The notes beneath the pieces are model-generated. The model was not told the DNA's origin, searched no databases, and saw only the letters and a program-made list of their open reading frames with translations. The position numbers and the translations under genes were made by a program. Below are positions 18,982 to 32,200 of a stretch of DNA of 64,000 nt, one piece after another; the first letter of the stretch is position 1, and every line of letters starts with the position of its first letter. Source of the stretch: Actinomadura luteofluorescens (lineage in GTDB: Bacteria > Actinomycetota > Actinomycetes > Streptosporangiales > Streptosporangiaceae); contig NZ_JACCBA010000001.1 of the NCBI RefSeq assembly GCF_013409365.1, forward strand, positions 248,001-312,000. The letters run 5' to 3'.

Positions 18982-19860
18982 TCATTCGCGGCCGAGGTCA
19001 CGATGGGCGACCTGCACCTCGATGCCCTCGTCCCGCAGCCGGGCGGCGATCTGTTCCGCCATGGCAACACTACGGTGTTTTCCACCGGTGCATCCCACGG
19101 CGAGGGTCACGTAGTGCTTGCCCTCACGCTCATACCCGCCGGCGAGGAGCCGCAGCACCTCGGAGTAGGCGTCCAGGAACTCCTTGGCGCCGTGCTGCCC
19201 GAGGACGTAGTCGCGGACGGCGGCGTCGCGGCCCGTCATCGGGCGCAGCTCCGGCACCCAGTGCGGGTTCGGCAGGAACCGGCAGTCGACGACGAGGTCG
19301 GCGTCGACCGGCAGGCCGTACTTGTAGCCGAACGACACGACGGTGGCGCGCAGGCTGGACTCGCCGCTGTCGTTGCCGAAGAAACCGATGATCTTGTTGC
19401 GCAGCTCGTGCACGTTGAGGCCGCTGGTGTCGATCACCAGGTCGGCCTCGGCGCGGACCTCCCGGACCAGCTCGCGCTCGCGGGCGATGCCGTCCACCAG
19501 GCGCCCGTCGCCCTGCAGCGGGTGGGGGCGGCGGACGCTCTCGAACCGGCGCACGAGGTCGGCGTCGCCGGCCTCCAGGAACACCACGCGCGGGTGAACG
19601 CCGCGGGCCTCCAGCTCGGCGATCGAGGAGTGCAGGTCGTCGGTGAACGCGCGGCTGCGGACGTCCACGACGACGGCGATGCGCGGCACCGCGTCCTTCA
19701 CCCGGCCGCCGAGGTCGGCCATCGTGGCCAGCAGCCCCGGCGGCAGGTTGTCGACCACGAACCAGTCGAGGTCCTCCAGCGACTTGGCCGCCGTGCTGCG
19801 GCCCGCCCCGGACATGCCGGTGACGATCACGATGTCCGGAATCTTGGTATCGCTGGTCAT
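18982..19860 (-). CDS. rapZ: RNase adapter / nucleotide-binding protein RapZ
   Basis: A 292-residue P-loop protein. The Walker A motif is [10 protein letters not shown] (about residues 15-24), [12 protein letters not shown] follows, and the C-terminal domain carries FSYGYKYG-type (here SFGYKYGLP), [12 protein letters not shown] and [12 protein letters not shown] motifs. In E. coli RapZ guides RNase E to GlmZ; in actinobacteria the role is less clear. Its ATG overlaps the uvrC stop as ATGA. Confidence 0.96.
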   Translation of the reverse strand: MTSDTKIPDIVIVTGMSGAGRSTAAKSLEDLDWFVVDNLPPGLLATMADLGGRVKDAVPRIAVVVDVRSRAFTDDLHSSIAELEARGVHPRVVFLEAGDADLVRRFESVRRPHPLQGDGRLVDGIARERELVREVRAEADLVIDTSGLNVHELRNKIIGFFGNDSGESSLRATVVSFGYKYGLPVDADLVVDCRFLPNPHWVPELRPMTGRDAAVRDYVLGQHGAKEFLDAYSEVLRLLAGGYEREGKHYVTLAVGCTGGKHRSVAMAEQIAARLRDEGIEVQVAHRDLGRE

Positions 19861-21845
19861 GCGCTTCTCCCCCTGTGCTCCCCGTCGTCCCCGCCGGGAT
19901 TCTCGCCCCCGCCGCCCGCCGCCGCGGCGCCGCCGTGCAGCGCCGCGACGATGCTCTCGGCGCTGCGCATGCCGATTCCCGGAACCTCGGCGACCTGCGC
20001 GGGCGTCGCGTCCTTCAGCCGCTTCAGCGACCCGAAGTGTTTCAGCAGCGCCGCGCGGCGCGCCGGGCCCAGACCCGGAACGTTATCGAGTTCGCTGACC
20101 GTCATGGACCTGGAACGCCGCTGCCGGTGGAAGGTGATGGCGAACCGGTGCGCCTCGTCGCGGACCCGCTGGACGAGGAACATGCCCTCGCTGTTGCGCG
20201 GCAGGATGACCGGGTCGCCCTCGCCGGGCAGCCAGAGCTCCTCCAGCCGCTTGGCGATCCCGCACACCGCGATGTCGTCGACGCCGAGCTCGTCGAGGGC
20301 CCGCTGCGCGGCCGCGACCTGCGGGGGGCCGCCGTCGACGAGGACCAGGTTGGGCGGGTAGGCGAACTTGCGCGGCCTCCCGGTCTCCGGGTCGATCGGC
20401 TGGTGCGCGCCCTCCTCCGGGTCGCCGAGGGCGTCGAGCTCGCCGGTCTTCTCGCTCTCGGCCAGGTAGCGCCTGAACCGGCGGGTGATGACCTCGTGGA
20501 TGGAGCGGACGTCGTCCTGCCCCTCCACGGCCTTGATCGTGAACCGGCGGTACTCGCTCTTGCGGGCCAGGCCGTCCTCGAACACGACCATGGACGCGAC
20601 CACGTCGGTGCCCTGGAGGTTGGACACGTCGTAGCACTCGATCCGCAGGGGCGCGTCGTCGAGCTCCAGGGCCTCCTGGAGCTCCTGCAGCGCGCGGCTG
20701 CGGGTGGTGAGGTCGGACGCGCGGCGCGTCTTGTGCTGCTTGAGCGCCTCGTGGGCGTTGCGCGCGACCGTCTCCAGCAGGGTCCGCTTGTCGCCGCGCT
20801 GCGGGACGCGCAGCCGGACGGGCCCGCCGCGCTGCTCCGACAGCAGCTCGGTCATGGCCTCCTCCTCCGGCGGCAGGGCCGGGACGAAGACCTCGCGGGG
20901 CACCGACTCGCTCTCGCCGTAGATCTGGATGAGGAAGTGCTCGACCAGGTCGGCGGTGGTGACGTCCTCGACCTTGTCGACGACCCAGCCGCGCTGCCCG
21001 CGGATGCGGCCGCCGCGCACGTAGAACACCTGGACGGCGGCCTCCAGCTCGTCCTCGGCGAAGGCGATCATGTCGCAGTCGGTGCGGTCGGGCAGCACGA
21101 CCGCCTGCTTCTCCAGGGCGCGCTCCAGGGCGCGGATGTCGTCGCGGAGCCGGGCCGCGCGCTCATACTCCTGGGACGCGGCCGCCTCGCGCATGTCGCG
21201 TTCGAGGCGCTTGATGAACCGGCTGGTGTTGCCGGCCATGAAGTCGCAGAAGTCCTCGGCGAGCAGGCGGTGCTCGTCGGGCGAGACGCGGCCGACGCAC
21301 GGGGCCGAGCACTTGCCGATGTAGCCGAGCAGGCAGGGCCGGTCGAGCTGGTGCTGCCGCTTGAACACCCCGGCGCTGCACGTCCGGACGGGGAAGACGC
21401 GCAGCAGCTGGTCGACCGTCTCCCGGATCGCCCACGCGTGGGAGTACGGCCCGAAGTAGCGCACGCCCTTGCGTTTGGCGCCCCGCATCACCATCACCCT
21501 CGGGAAGTCCTCGTTCAGGGTGACGGCGAGGTAGGGATAGGACTTGTCGTCGCGGTAACGGACGTTGAACCTGGGGTCGAACTCCTTGATCCAGGAGTAC
21601 TCCAGCTGGAGGGCCTCGACCTCGGTGCCGACGACCGTCCAGTCGACGCGCGCGGCGGTCCGCACCATCGTCTGGGTGCGGGGGTGCAGGGCGGAGAAGT
21701 CGGCGAAGTAGGACCCGAGCCGCGAGCGCAGGTTCTTCGCCTTGCCCACGTAGATGACCCGGCCGTGCTCGTCGCGGAACCGGTACACCCCCGGGGATTC
21801 CGGGATGGAGCCGGGTGCGGGTCGGTAGGTCGCCGGATCTGCCAC
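19857..21845 (-). CDS. uvrC: Excinuclease ABC subunit C
   Basis: A 662-residue nuclease of nucleotide excision repair. Domain order: GIY-YIG endonuclease ([18 protein letters not shown]), Cys-rich segment, UVR motif (about residues 200-235, [16 protein letters not shown]), the RNase H-like second nuclease ([28 protein letters not shown]), and C-terminal helix-hairpin-helix motifs ([29 protein letters not shown]). The GTG giving [21 protein letters not shown] matches the usual N-terminus; a start ten codons upstream is possible. Confidence 0.96.
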   Translation of the reverse strand: MADPATYRPAPGSIPESPGVYRFRDEHGRVIYVGKAKNLRSRLGSYFADFSALHPRTQTMVRTAARVDWTVVGTEVEALQLEYSWIKEFDPRFNVRYRDDKSYPYLAVTLNEDFPRVMVMRGAKRKGVRYFGPYSHAWAIRETVDQLLRVFPVRTCSAGVFKRQHQLDRPCLLGYIGKCSAPCVGRVSPDEHRLLAEDFCDFMAGNTSRFIKRLERDMREAAASQEYERAARLRDDIRALERALEKQAVVLPDRTDCDMIAFAEDELEAAVQVFYVRGGRIRGQRGWVVDKVEDVTTADLVEHFLIQIYGESESVPREVFVPALPPEEEAMTELLSEQRGGPVRLRVPQRGDKRTLLETVARNAHEALKQHKTRRASDLTTRSRALQELQEALELDDAPLRIECYDVSNLQGTDVVASMVVFEDGLARKSEYRRFTIKAVEGQDDVRSIHEVITRRFRRYLAESEKTGELDALGDPEEGAHQPIDPETGRPRKFAYPPNLVLVDGGPPQVAAAQRALDELGVDDIAVCGIAKRLEELWLPGEGDPVILPRNSEGMFLVQRVRDEAHRFAITFHRQRRSRSMTVSELDNVPGLGPARRAALLKHFGSLKRLKDATPAQVAEVPGIGMRSAESIVAALHGGAAAAGGGGENPGGDDGEHRGRSA

Positions 21846-22013
21846 GCTCGAAAGCCTAATGGGCGGCACCGACACGCCGGGTCCCGCGGCCCGCGCCGCA
21901 GGGCGGCTCCCCGCGGAGTGACGTAGATCTCTCCCTCTCGCTCGGATGTTCGCAAATCCTCCGGAAAGGGAGGGTCAAACGGTTGGCGGATCCGGAAGGG
22001 GGTCGTCGCAGAC

Positions 22014-23183
22014 ATGTCCGCGCTCTGGGCATGGATCATCCTGGGCGCCGTCGTCGGCACGTCCGTGATCGCCGTGGAGGGGGGCCGCCGGCTCGTCGCG
22101 GGCCGGCTGTCGCACCGCTGGCCCGGCGCGGGCCGGGTCGCCCGGCGCTGCACGGCGCCCGCGTTCGCGTTCGCGGTGGTGGTCAGCTCCAGCACCGCGA
22201 TGCCGTACCAGTTCATCGGCGGGCACGCCGAGGGCGTGGTCCGGCACGCCATGCGGATCGCGGCGATCGGCGCCTCCACCTGGCTGGTGATGCGGATCGG
22301 GTACGCGCTGAGCGACCCGCCGCTGGCGCGGCTGATGCGGATCGAGGGCGAGCGCAACCGGCGGGCCAGGCGGGCCCGCACGCAGATGCTGCTGCTGCGC
22401 CGCATCGCCGCCGTCATCATCGTGGTGCTCGCCGTCGGCGCGGCGCTGTTCACCTTCCCCGCCGTGCGGGCGGTCGGGGCCGGGGTGCTGGCCTCGGCGG
22501 GCGTCGCCGGCCTGGTGGTCGGCATCGCGGCGCGGCCGACCCTCGGCAACCTGCTGGCCGGGCTGCAGCTGGCGTTCAGCGACGCGCTGCGCCTGGACGA
22601 CGTCATCGTCACGCAGGGCATCTGGGGCCGGGTCGAGGAGCTGACGCTGTCGTATGTCGTCCTGCAGCTCTGGGACGACCGGCGCATGATCTTCCCGGTG
22701 TCGCACTTCACCGAGCAGCCGTTCGAGAACTGGACCCGGCACTCCAGCCGCCTGCTCGGCTCGGTCGAGCTGCACGTGGACTGGGCGGTCCCGGTCGAGG
22801 ACCTGCGCGCCGAGCTGTACTCGGCGCTGAAGGAGAACCCGCTGTGGGACCGGCGGGAGTGGATGCTGCAGGTGGTGGACGTCCAGCAGACCGGCCTCGT
22901 GACGGTGCGCGCGCTGATGAGCGCCGCCGACTCGGCGAGCACCTGGGACCTGCGCTGCGACGTGCGCGAGCACCTGGTCTCCTACATCCGCGACCGCCAC
23001 CCCGAGGCCCTCCCCCGGCTCCGCGTCGGCCCCGAACCGGTCGTGGACGGCGCCGGGGCCGAGGCGGGCGGCCCGGCGCCGGCCACCGAGGGCGAGGTGG
23101 CGGAGGGACGGCACGCCGACGGCGCGCGGGCCGTCCCGCGCGAGGACGGCCCGGCGCGCGCGAAGTCGCTCAGGCGAGCATGA
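22014..23183 (+). CDS. Mechanosensitive ion channel, MscS family
   Basis: A 389-residue membrane protein. Four hydrophobic segments precede the pore helix region VGAGVLASAGVAGLVVGIAA, followed by RPTLGNLLAGLQLAFSDALRLDDVI, the classic MscS TM3b-to-beta-domain transition. The cytoplasmic beta domain and C-terminal tail follow. It releases osmolytes on hypo-osmotic shock. It is divergent from uvrC and its 3' end overlaps the Rieske gene on the other strand by 14 bases. Confidence 0.9.
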   Translation: MSALWAWIILGAVVGTSVIAVEGGRRLVAGRLSHRWPGAGRVARRCTAPAFAFAVVVSSSTAMPYQFIGGHAEGVVRHAMRIAAIGASTWLVMRIGYALSDPPLARLMRIEGERNRRARRARTQMLLLRRIAAVIIVVLAVGAALFTFPAVRAVGAGVLASAGVAGLVVGIAARPTLGNLLAGLQLAFSDALRLDDVIVTQGIWGRVEELTLSYVVLQLWDDRRMIFPVSHFTEQPFENWTRHSSRLLGSVELHVDWAVPVEDLRAELYSALKENPLWDRREWMLQVVDVQQTGLVTVRALMSAADSASTWDLRCDVREHLVSYIRDRHPEALPRLRVGPEPVVDGAGAEAGGPAPATEGEVAEGRHADGARAVPREDGPARAKSLRRA

Positions 23184-23664
23184 TCTTCCCGCCCTGGACG
23201 GTGACCTCCCTGCCCGCCAGGGGCTCGTCGGCCGGCGGACTCGCCACCGACCCATCGGTGATCTTGAACTTGCTGCCGTGGCAGGGGCAGTTGATCGTGC
23301 CTCCGGACACCGATCCGACGCTGCATCCCCGATGGGTGCAGGTCGCGGAGAACGCGGTGAACTCGCCCTGGCGGGGCTGGCAGACGACGACCTTGGCGTC
23401 CTCGAACACCTTGCCGCCGCCGACGGGGATCTCGCTCACCGAGGCCAGGGCCGCCCCAGCGCCGCCGTCACCGCTCCCGTCCCCGGAGCCGCCGGAGCCG
23501 CCCGAACCGCCCCCGCCGTCGCCCGACTCGCCGCACGCCGCCGCCAGCCCGGCCGCGCCCGCGAGCCCCGCGCCGAGGAGGAGGGCCCTGCGGCTGCCGC
23601 CGGCGGGTCCCTCCCCCGGCGTGCGCTCCGTTCCGTCCGCCTGCGTCTCGGACCTGTGTGGCAT
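23170..23664 (-). CDS. Rieske [2Fe-2S] protein, Tat-exported lipoprotein (copy 1)
   Basis: A 164-residue protein. A Tat-type signal (GGSRRALLLGAGLAGAAG) ends in a lipobox-like LAAAC. A long Gly/Ser-rich linker follows, then a Rieske domain with CTHRGC and CPCHGSKF as cluster ligands (Cys-x-His and Cys-x2-His). The ATG at 23664 has GGAGGGG upstream. The protein has no catalytic partner in the window; it is probably a surface-attached electron-transfer protein. Its neighbour is a close paralogue. Confidence 0.88.
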   Translation of the reverse strand: MPHRSETQADGTERTPGEGPAGGSRRALLLGAGLAGAAGLAAACGESGDGGGGSGGSGGSGDGSGDGGAGAALASVSEIPVGGGKVFEDAKVVVCQPRQGEFTAFSATCTHRGCSVGSVSGGTINCPCHGSKFKITDGSVASPPADEPLAGREVTVQGGKIMLA

Positions 23665-23757
23665 TCTCGCCCCTCCGGTGACCTGTCTCGGTTCCTGTCC
23701 GTCACCGGGAAGCACGGATGCGCGAGCGGGCCGGTTCAACGCGCGGCCGGACGATGA

Positions 23758-24198
23758 TCAGGTGACGACGATGCCGCCGCCCTCGACCCGCACCGGGTAC
23801 TCCTTGAGCGGCGCCTTCGCGGGGCCGTGCTGCACCGACCCGTCAGTGATCTTGAACTCGCTGCCGTGGCAGTGGCACTTGATCAGCCCGTTCGCGACCC
23901 CGCCGACCGTGCAACCCTGGTGGGTGCACACCGCCGTGAACGCCTTGTAGGCGCCCTGGCTGGGCTGGGTCACCACGACCTTCGCGTCGCCGTACACCTT
24001 GCCGCCGCCGACCGGGATGTCGGCGGTCTTCGCGATCTGCTTGCCCTTGAGGTCCTCGGCGGGCTTCGCTCCGCCCCCGGACGCGCACCCCGCCAGCGCG
24101 GCGGCGCCGAGCGCCCCCGCCCCGCACAGCACCGCGCGCCGGCCGACTCCCCCGCACCCCGCGGCCTCGGCGGCCCCGGGCGTCACTTCGTCTCCCAT
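23758..24198 (-). CDS. Rieske [2Fe-2S] protein, Tat-exported lipoprotein (copy 2)
   Basis: A 146-residue paralogue of the adjacent gene, with signal GVGRRAVLCGAGALGAAALAGC (lipobox ALAGC) and ligand motifs CTHQGC and CHCHGSEF. IPVGGGKV, DAKVVV and FKITDGSV are shared with copy 1, so the pair arose by tandem duplication. It lacks the long Gly/Ser linker. It lies 93 bases upstream of copy 1 on the same strand, just after uvrA. Confidence 0.88.
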   Translation of the reverse strand: MGDEVTPGAAEAAGCGGVGRRAVLCGAGALGAAALAGCASGGGAKPAEDLKGKQIAKTADIPVGGGKVYGDAKVVVTQPSQGAYKAFTAVCTHQGCTVGGVANGLIKCHCHGSEFKITDGSVQHGPAKAPLKEYPVRVEGGGIVVT

Positions 24199-24249
24199 GG
24201 CTCCATCCTGGTGGACGGCCTCACCCGCCGCGCACCGGCCCGCCCTCCG

Positions 24250-27087
<2,838 letters not shown>

Positions 27088-27462
27088 GTTCTTCCGGTTC
27101 CTCTTCTGGGCGCGGCGATCTGCGGATACGGCGGCTCGGTATCAAGGCTAGCCACGGGGTGCGACAGGATCCCCCGGACTTCTCAACAGCGGCGCTCGCC
27201 GCTGCATTTCATGACGCTACCCGGCCGATCCGAGCGGTCGGGACGGCACCATCGCACCGTACACGTGTTCGAACGATGCCCGCCACCGGAACACGGCCGC
27301 AAGCGCGGCACCCCTTCCGACCACCCGGAACGCGCTCGGGCCGGGGACGCGCCCGGCCCGCCTCACTCGTCGTCGGAGCTCCATGAACACCTGCGTCGCG
27401 GCGGCCTGGCGCCGGCCGGTCCGGTGCGACAGGATGGAGCGTCCTTTCCGCCGAGGAGGGTC
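27088..27462. other. 375-base divergent intergenic region between uvrA and the DinB-fold gene
   Basis: No gene is supported. A perfect eight-base palindrome (CAGCGGCG-CT-CGCCGCTG, 27187-27204) and a 13-base direct repeat GGTGCGACAGGAT (27158-27170 and 27423-27435) are visible. The second copy contains CAGGAT, a possible -10 for the downstream plus-strand gene, whose ribosome site GAGGAGGG is at 27453-27460. Promoters for both flanking genes must lie here. Confidence 0.5.
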
Positions 27463-28224
27463 ATGGACTGGCGCGACGTGATCGACGAGCTGGACGCGGG
27501 CGTGGAGCGGATCGCCGCGACGCTGGAGGGGCTGACCGGCGACGCCCTGCAGGGCGCGTCGGCGCTGCCGGGGTGGAGCCGCGGGCACGTGGCGACGCAC
27601 ATCGCGCGCAACGCCGACTCCCTGTGGAACCTGCTCGAAGGGGCGCGCACGGGGACGGAGATCCCGCAGTACCCGAGCCTGGAGCGGCGCGACGCCGACA
27701 TCGCCGCGGGCGCGGACCGCGCCGTCGGCGAGCTGGTCGCGGACGTCCGGGCGACGCAGGCGCGGTTCTCCGAGCAGGCCCGGTCGCTGCCCGAGAGCGC
27801 CTGGAGCGCTCCGGTGCGGGCGATGGCGGGCTGGCCCCATCCGGCCTGGTACACGGTGTTCCGCCGCTGGAACGAGGTGGAGGCCCACCACGTGGACCTC
27901 GCCGCCGGGTACGGCCCCGCCGACTGGCCGGAGGCCTACGTCCGGTGGTCCGCGGCGGCCACGCTGGCGGACATGGCGGTGCTGCCCGACCGGCTCCTCG
28001 GGGAGCTGGCCGGGCTGCGGATCACCGCGACCGACTCCGGCGAGACCGCCGAGCTCGGCCGGGCCCCGGGCGGCCCGGAGGCGTCCGGCTCCGCGCGGGC
28101 GCTGCTGGGCTGGCTGAGCGGACGATCGGACGGCGCGGGCGTGCACCTGCGCCCGGACGGCCCGCTGCCCGCCCCGCCGCCCTGGCCGCACGAGCCTTCG
28201 CGCTTCCAGGAGCCGCGCCCCTGA
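27463..28224 (+). CDS. Maleylpyruvate isomerase family mycothiol-dependent enzyme (DinB fold)
   Basis: A 253-residue protein of the mycothiol-dependent maleylpyruvate isomerase family. The N-terminal four-helix DinB-like bundle carries the metal ligands HVATHIARN (about residue 47) and NEVEAHHVDL (about residue 140), and a smaller C-terminal domain follows. Family members add or transfer mycothiol on electrophilic substrates; the substrate here is unknown. The ATG follows GAGGAGGG. Its 3' side meets a family B repeat and the convergent Crp/Fnr gene. Confidence 0.85.
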   Translation: MDWRDVIDELDAGVERIAATLEGLTGDALQGASALPGWSRGHVATHIARNADSLWNLLEGARTGTEIPQYPSLERRDADIAAGADRAVGELVADVRATQARFSEQARSLPESAWSAPVRAMAGWPHPAWYTVFRRWNEVEAHHVDLAAGYGPADWPEAYVRWSAAATLADMAVLPDRLLGELAGLRITATDSGETAELGRAPGGPEASGSARALLGWLSGRSDGAGVHLRPDGPLPAPPPWPHEPSRFQEPRP

Positions 28225-28256
28225 AAGGCCCGGGCGCCGGGATAGGCCGCAGGCCT

Positions 28257-28471
28257 AGGGCCTGTCTCGAAGTGGCTCCGGTCAAGCGCGCGAACGCGTG
28301 ACCTGCCCGGTGCCGCAAAGCCGGAGGCGAGCGGCACCGGGCAGATCGCGAAGCGATGCCGCGTTCGCCCAGTACCGGTCACGCAGCGAGCCGCCAGGCG
28401 AGCGAAGTGGGCCGGGACTGAGAAACACAGCCGCCAGGCGAGCGCACTGGGCCGGGACGTGGAAACACAGC
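28257..28471 (+). repeat. Dispersed structured repeat, family B, copy 1
   Basis: A 215-base element filling the convergent gap and ending at the Crp/Fnr stop codon. Arms CTGCCCGGTGCCGC (28303-28316) and GCGGCACCGGGCAG (28331-28344) are perfect 14-base inverted repeats, enclosed by CGTGACC/GGTCACG. The 3' part is a 40-base tandem duplication (28389-28428, 28429-28468) containing GCCAGGCGAGCG and TGGGCCGGGAC. A second copy is near 38.6 kb in the same orientation. Confidence 0.85.
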
Positions 28472-29170
28472 CTAGGGAGGGTCGTCGCCGGCCAGCCGGT
28501 GCAGGGCGTCCGCGGAGTGGACGGCGATCGCGCTCCGGGCGACGGTCACGCGGCCGCGCACGGGCTCGGCCGCGAGGATCTGCGCGACCTTGCGGCGGCC
28601 CATGCCGGCCCAGCGGCCGAGATCCTGCTGGGTGACCGGGACCTGGACGAGGACGCCCTCCTCCGTCACGCCGTCCGGGCGCTCCCGCTTGACCGGTGCG
28701 CCGAACCGCGCCGCCAGGCGCAGCAGGCGGCCGGCGAGGCGGCGCTCGGGGTCGTCGGGGAAGTGGGCGACGCGCAGTCCGTTGGCGTCGCGGAGCCGCT
28801 CGGCGAGGACGGCGGCGACGGCCCACACCGAACCGGGCTGGTCGTCCAGGACGCCGCGGAAGCGCGCGGCGGGCAGCACCAGGGCCTCGACCCGCGTCAG
28901 CGCCTCGGCGTTGGCGTGCCGGGTCCCGCCGTCCACCGCCTCCAGCTCCCCCACCAGGTCGCCGGGGCCGAGGACGTCGAGGATGGCGGTCTCGCCGTCC
29001 CGGTCCACCCAGACCTTCACCGCCCCGGACCGCAGGACGAAGACCTGGGCCGCGCGGGTGTGCTCGCGCGTCAGGAACGCGCCGGGCCTGATCACCACCG
29101 GGGCGCCCGCCCGCCGCAGGGCCTCCTGGGCGCGGGGGGTCAGCGCGTCCCAGAACCGGGTGGTCTGCAT
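28472..29170 (-). CDS. Crp/Fnr family transcriptional regulator
   Basis: A 232-residue regulator. An N-terminal cyclic-nucleotide-binding beta-barrel (FVLRSGAVKVWVDRDGETAILDVLGPGDLVGE) is followed by the dimer helix and a C-terminal Crp-type HTH (PVTQQDLGRWAGMGRRKVAQIL). The phosphate-binding cassette is degenerate, so the ligand is uncertain. Its domains resemble the N-terminal part of the large fusion protein upstream (both begin FW-x2-L-x-P), suggesting a common origin. It ends within the family B repeat boundary. Confidence 0.88.
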   Translation of the reverse strand: MQTTRFWDALTPRAQEALRRAGAPVVIRPGAFLTREHTRAAQVFVLRSGAVKVWVDRDGETAILDVLGPGDLVGELEAVDGGTRHANAEALTRVEALVLPAARFRGVLDDQPGSVWAVAAVLAERLRDANGLRVAHFPDDPERRLAGRLLRLAARFGAPVKRERPDGVTEEGVLVQVPVTQQDLGRWAGMGRRKVAQILAAEPVRGRVTVARSAIAVHSADALHRLAGDDPP

Positions 29171-29278
29171 GTCGCCTCCTCACCGGACCCGGACCCGGAT
29201 CCGGCCGGGCCCGGCTTCATGATCGCGTGCGTCGCGGTCCAGTGAACGCCCCCCGGGACCCGCCGACCAGGTCATCGG

Positions 29279-32200
29279 TCACACGTCGAGCGGTCGTTCC
29301 GGGGCGAGCAGGCCGTCCAGGGCGCGGACGCGGCGGACGCAGTCCGCGGCGGCGGCCTGGTCGCCGAGCGCCAGGTGGGAGTCGCGCAGCAGCTCCAGCG
29401 CCCGCCGCAGCCCCCGCTGGTCGTCGGTCTCGCGGCGGATGGCGATCTCGGCGGTGACGTGCTCCACCGCGCGGGCGTGCTCGCCGGTCAGTTGGGACGC
29501 GCGGGCCATGCTGTGCAGGGCGTGGGCCTGCTCGCGGGTGGCGCCGAGCTCGGCGGCGAGGTCGAGGGCGCGCCCCCCGGTCGCGAGGGCCTCGCCGGCG
29601 CGGCCGAGGTCGAGGTGGATCGCGGCGAGGTGGACCAGGCCGACGGCCTCGCTGTGCCGGTCGCCGACCTCGCCGAGGATGCGCAGCGCCTCCAGCTCCC
29701 GCTCCAGCGCCTCCTCGGGACGGCCGGCGCGGCGCAGCACGGCGGCGAGGGTGTCCATGCCGACGCCGAGGCCGTACCAGTCGCCGCCGGACTCGCGGAT
29801 GCCCAGCGCCTGCCGGGCGGCGCGCTCGGCCTCCTCGGGCAGGCCGAGCCGCGAGTACGTGCGGGCCAGGCTGCCGAGCGTGCCGGCCATCCCGCTGCGC
29901 GCGCCGAGCCGGTGCCACAGGTCCAGGGCCTCCAGCCCGAGGATGAACGCCTCCTGGTGGCGGTCGAGGCGCCGCATCACCACCGACAGGTGCTCCAGGT
30001 CGTGGGCCTCGCCGTGCTGGTCCCCGATCTCGCGGCGGATCTCCAGGGCGCGCAGGAGGTGCTCGCGCGCCTCGCGGTACCGCCCGAGGCGCCAGTGGAC
30101 GATCCCGATCTGCGCGAGCGCCTCGGCCTCGCCGTGCCGGTCGCTGGTCTCGCGGTGCAGCCGCAGCGACTGCCCGCAGTAGGTGAACGCCTCGGCGAAC
30201 CGCGTCGCCTCGCACATGAGCATGCCGAGCGTGGTCAGCGCGCGCGCCTCCCCGTGGCGGGCGCCCAGGGCGCGGTAGGTGCGCAGCGCCTGCTCGGCGT
30301 CCTGCTGCGCCAGGTCGCGCAGGCCGAGCGCGGCGTTCATCCGCGCGAGCTCGGTCAGCGCCTGGGCGGCGCCGTGCATGTCGGCGAGTTCCTGCCGGAT
30401 GGCGAGCGCTTCCAGAGCATGCGAGACCGCGCCGTGGACGTTCCCCTGGCGGCGGTGCACCTGGGCGACGGTGAGCAGGGTCTCGGCCACGCCCGGTTGG
30501 TCGTGCGTCCGGCGGCGGATATCGAGCGCCTTCGCGGCGTTGTCCAGAGCCGCCTCGTAGTGGCCGAGGCCCAGGTAGGCCCGGGCCAGGATGTCGTGGC
30601 CCTCGGCCGTTCCAGCGTCGTCCCGCAGCTCGCCGTGGATGGCGAGGGAGCGCCGCGCGTGGTCGATCGCCGTCAGGTAGCGCCCCAGCGCCACGTGGAC
30701 GTCGGCCAGGGTGGCCAGCGTGGCGGCCTCCCCGTAGCGGTCGGGCGGGTCGACGGCCCGGAACCCGCGCCGCGCGTCCTCCCCGTACCCGATGGCCTGG
30801 ACGGAGTCGCCCAGCTCGAAGTGCGCCATCGCCAGGTTGTGGAGCATGACGGCCGCGGCCGCCCAGTCCTCCTCGGTGCGGGCGGCGTGCAGGCCCACCT
30901 GGTGGACGGCGATGCTGTCCTCGCCGTAGCGGCGGAACTCCTGGAAGTCGAACAGCGCGTCGGCGAGCTCCCAGCACGTCCGGTGCAGGCCGAGCCGGGC
31001 GGCCTGGTGCACCGCGGCTACCAGGTTGCGCCGCTCGGCCTCGAACCAGGCGAGCCCGGCGGCGCGCTCGGCGGCGGACGGACGCCCCCGCGCCTCCCCC
31101 GGGTGCGCCCTGGGGCGGGACCGCGCGGCCATCGCGTCCCCCGCGTGGCGCGCTTCGGCGAGGTAGCCGGCCAGCAGCCGCCGTTGCGCCGCCTGGAGCT
31201 CGCCGTCGGAATCCTCGCGCAGGCCCCGTTCGCGGGCGAAGTCGCGCAGCAGGTCGTGCATCCGGTAGCGGTCCGGTCCCACGTCCTGCACCAGGTACGC
31301 CTGGCGCAGACCCTCCAGGCATCCGCGCGCCTCGCCGACCGTGCAGTCCTGCAAGGCGGCGAGGGCGGTCGGCGTGAAGTCGGGTCCCGCGACCAGGCCG
31401 AGCCTGCGGAACGCCTCCCGCTGGCCGCGGCGCAGGCTCCGGTAGGCGACGTCGAACGTCGGGCTGAGGACGGCCAGCAGCGCCGTCCCGGACGTGCCGG
31501 GAGCCGCGCCGTCGCCCAGGCCCGCCCCCGCGAGGCCCGGCCCGTACGGCGCGGCGTCCCGGACGTCCCGGGCCGCCAGTTCCCGGACGGTCCCGGCGAT
31601 CGACTCGCCGGGGTTCTCGGCCAGCCGTCCGGCCATGACGCCGAGCGCGAGCGGCAGGTGGCCGCATTCGCGGGCGAGCCGCTCGACCGCCTTGTCCTCG
31701 TCCCGGAGGCGGGGGTCGCCCGCCCCGAGGACGCTGGAGATGAGGTCCACGGCCTCCTGCGTCGCCATCTCCCGCAGTTCCAGGGTCCGGACGTCGGCGC
31801 CTTCGAGCAGGGCCGGCAGCCGCCGCCGGCTCGTCACGACCACCAGCCCGGAGGCCATCGCCGCCAGCAGCGGCCTGATCTGCTCGGGCCGGGCGGCGTT
31901 GTCGAGGATCAGCAGCATCCGCCGGTCGCCGAGCAGGGACCGGCACTGCGCCGCCAGCTCCGCCTGCGTCCGCGGGACCTGGTCACCGGGCACGCCCGCC
32001 GCGCGCAGCACCTGCCCCATCGCCTCCGCCGGGGTGACGGGGCTGCGGGAGGTGCCGCGCAGGTCGGCGAACAGGACGCCGTCGGGGAAGCGGTCGACGA
32101 CCCGGTGCGCCCAGTGCAGCGCCAGCGTGGTCTTGCCGACGCCCGCCATCCCCTGGACCACGACGGCGCGCGGCCACACCGACTGGCCGACCAGCAGATC

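Noticed and set aside
27241..27300. Possible LexA/SOS box upstream of uvrA (TTCGAAC)
   Set aside because: The order is GTTCGAAC, a simple palindrome; the actinobacterial SOS box needs GAAC-N4-GTTC, which is not present.
28298..29245. Plus-strand frame through family B repeat and opposite the Crp gene
   Set aside because: Its start lies in the repeat and the rest is antisense to the Crp gene.
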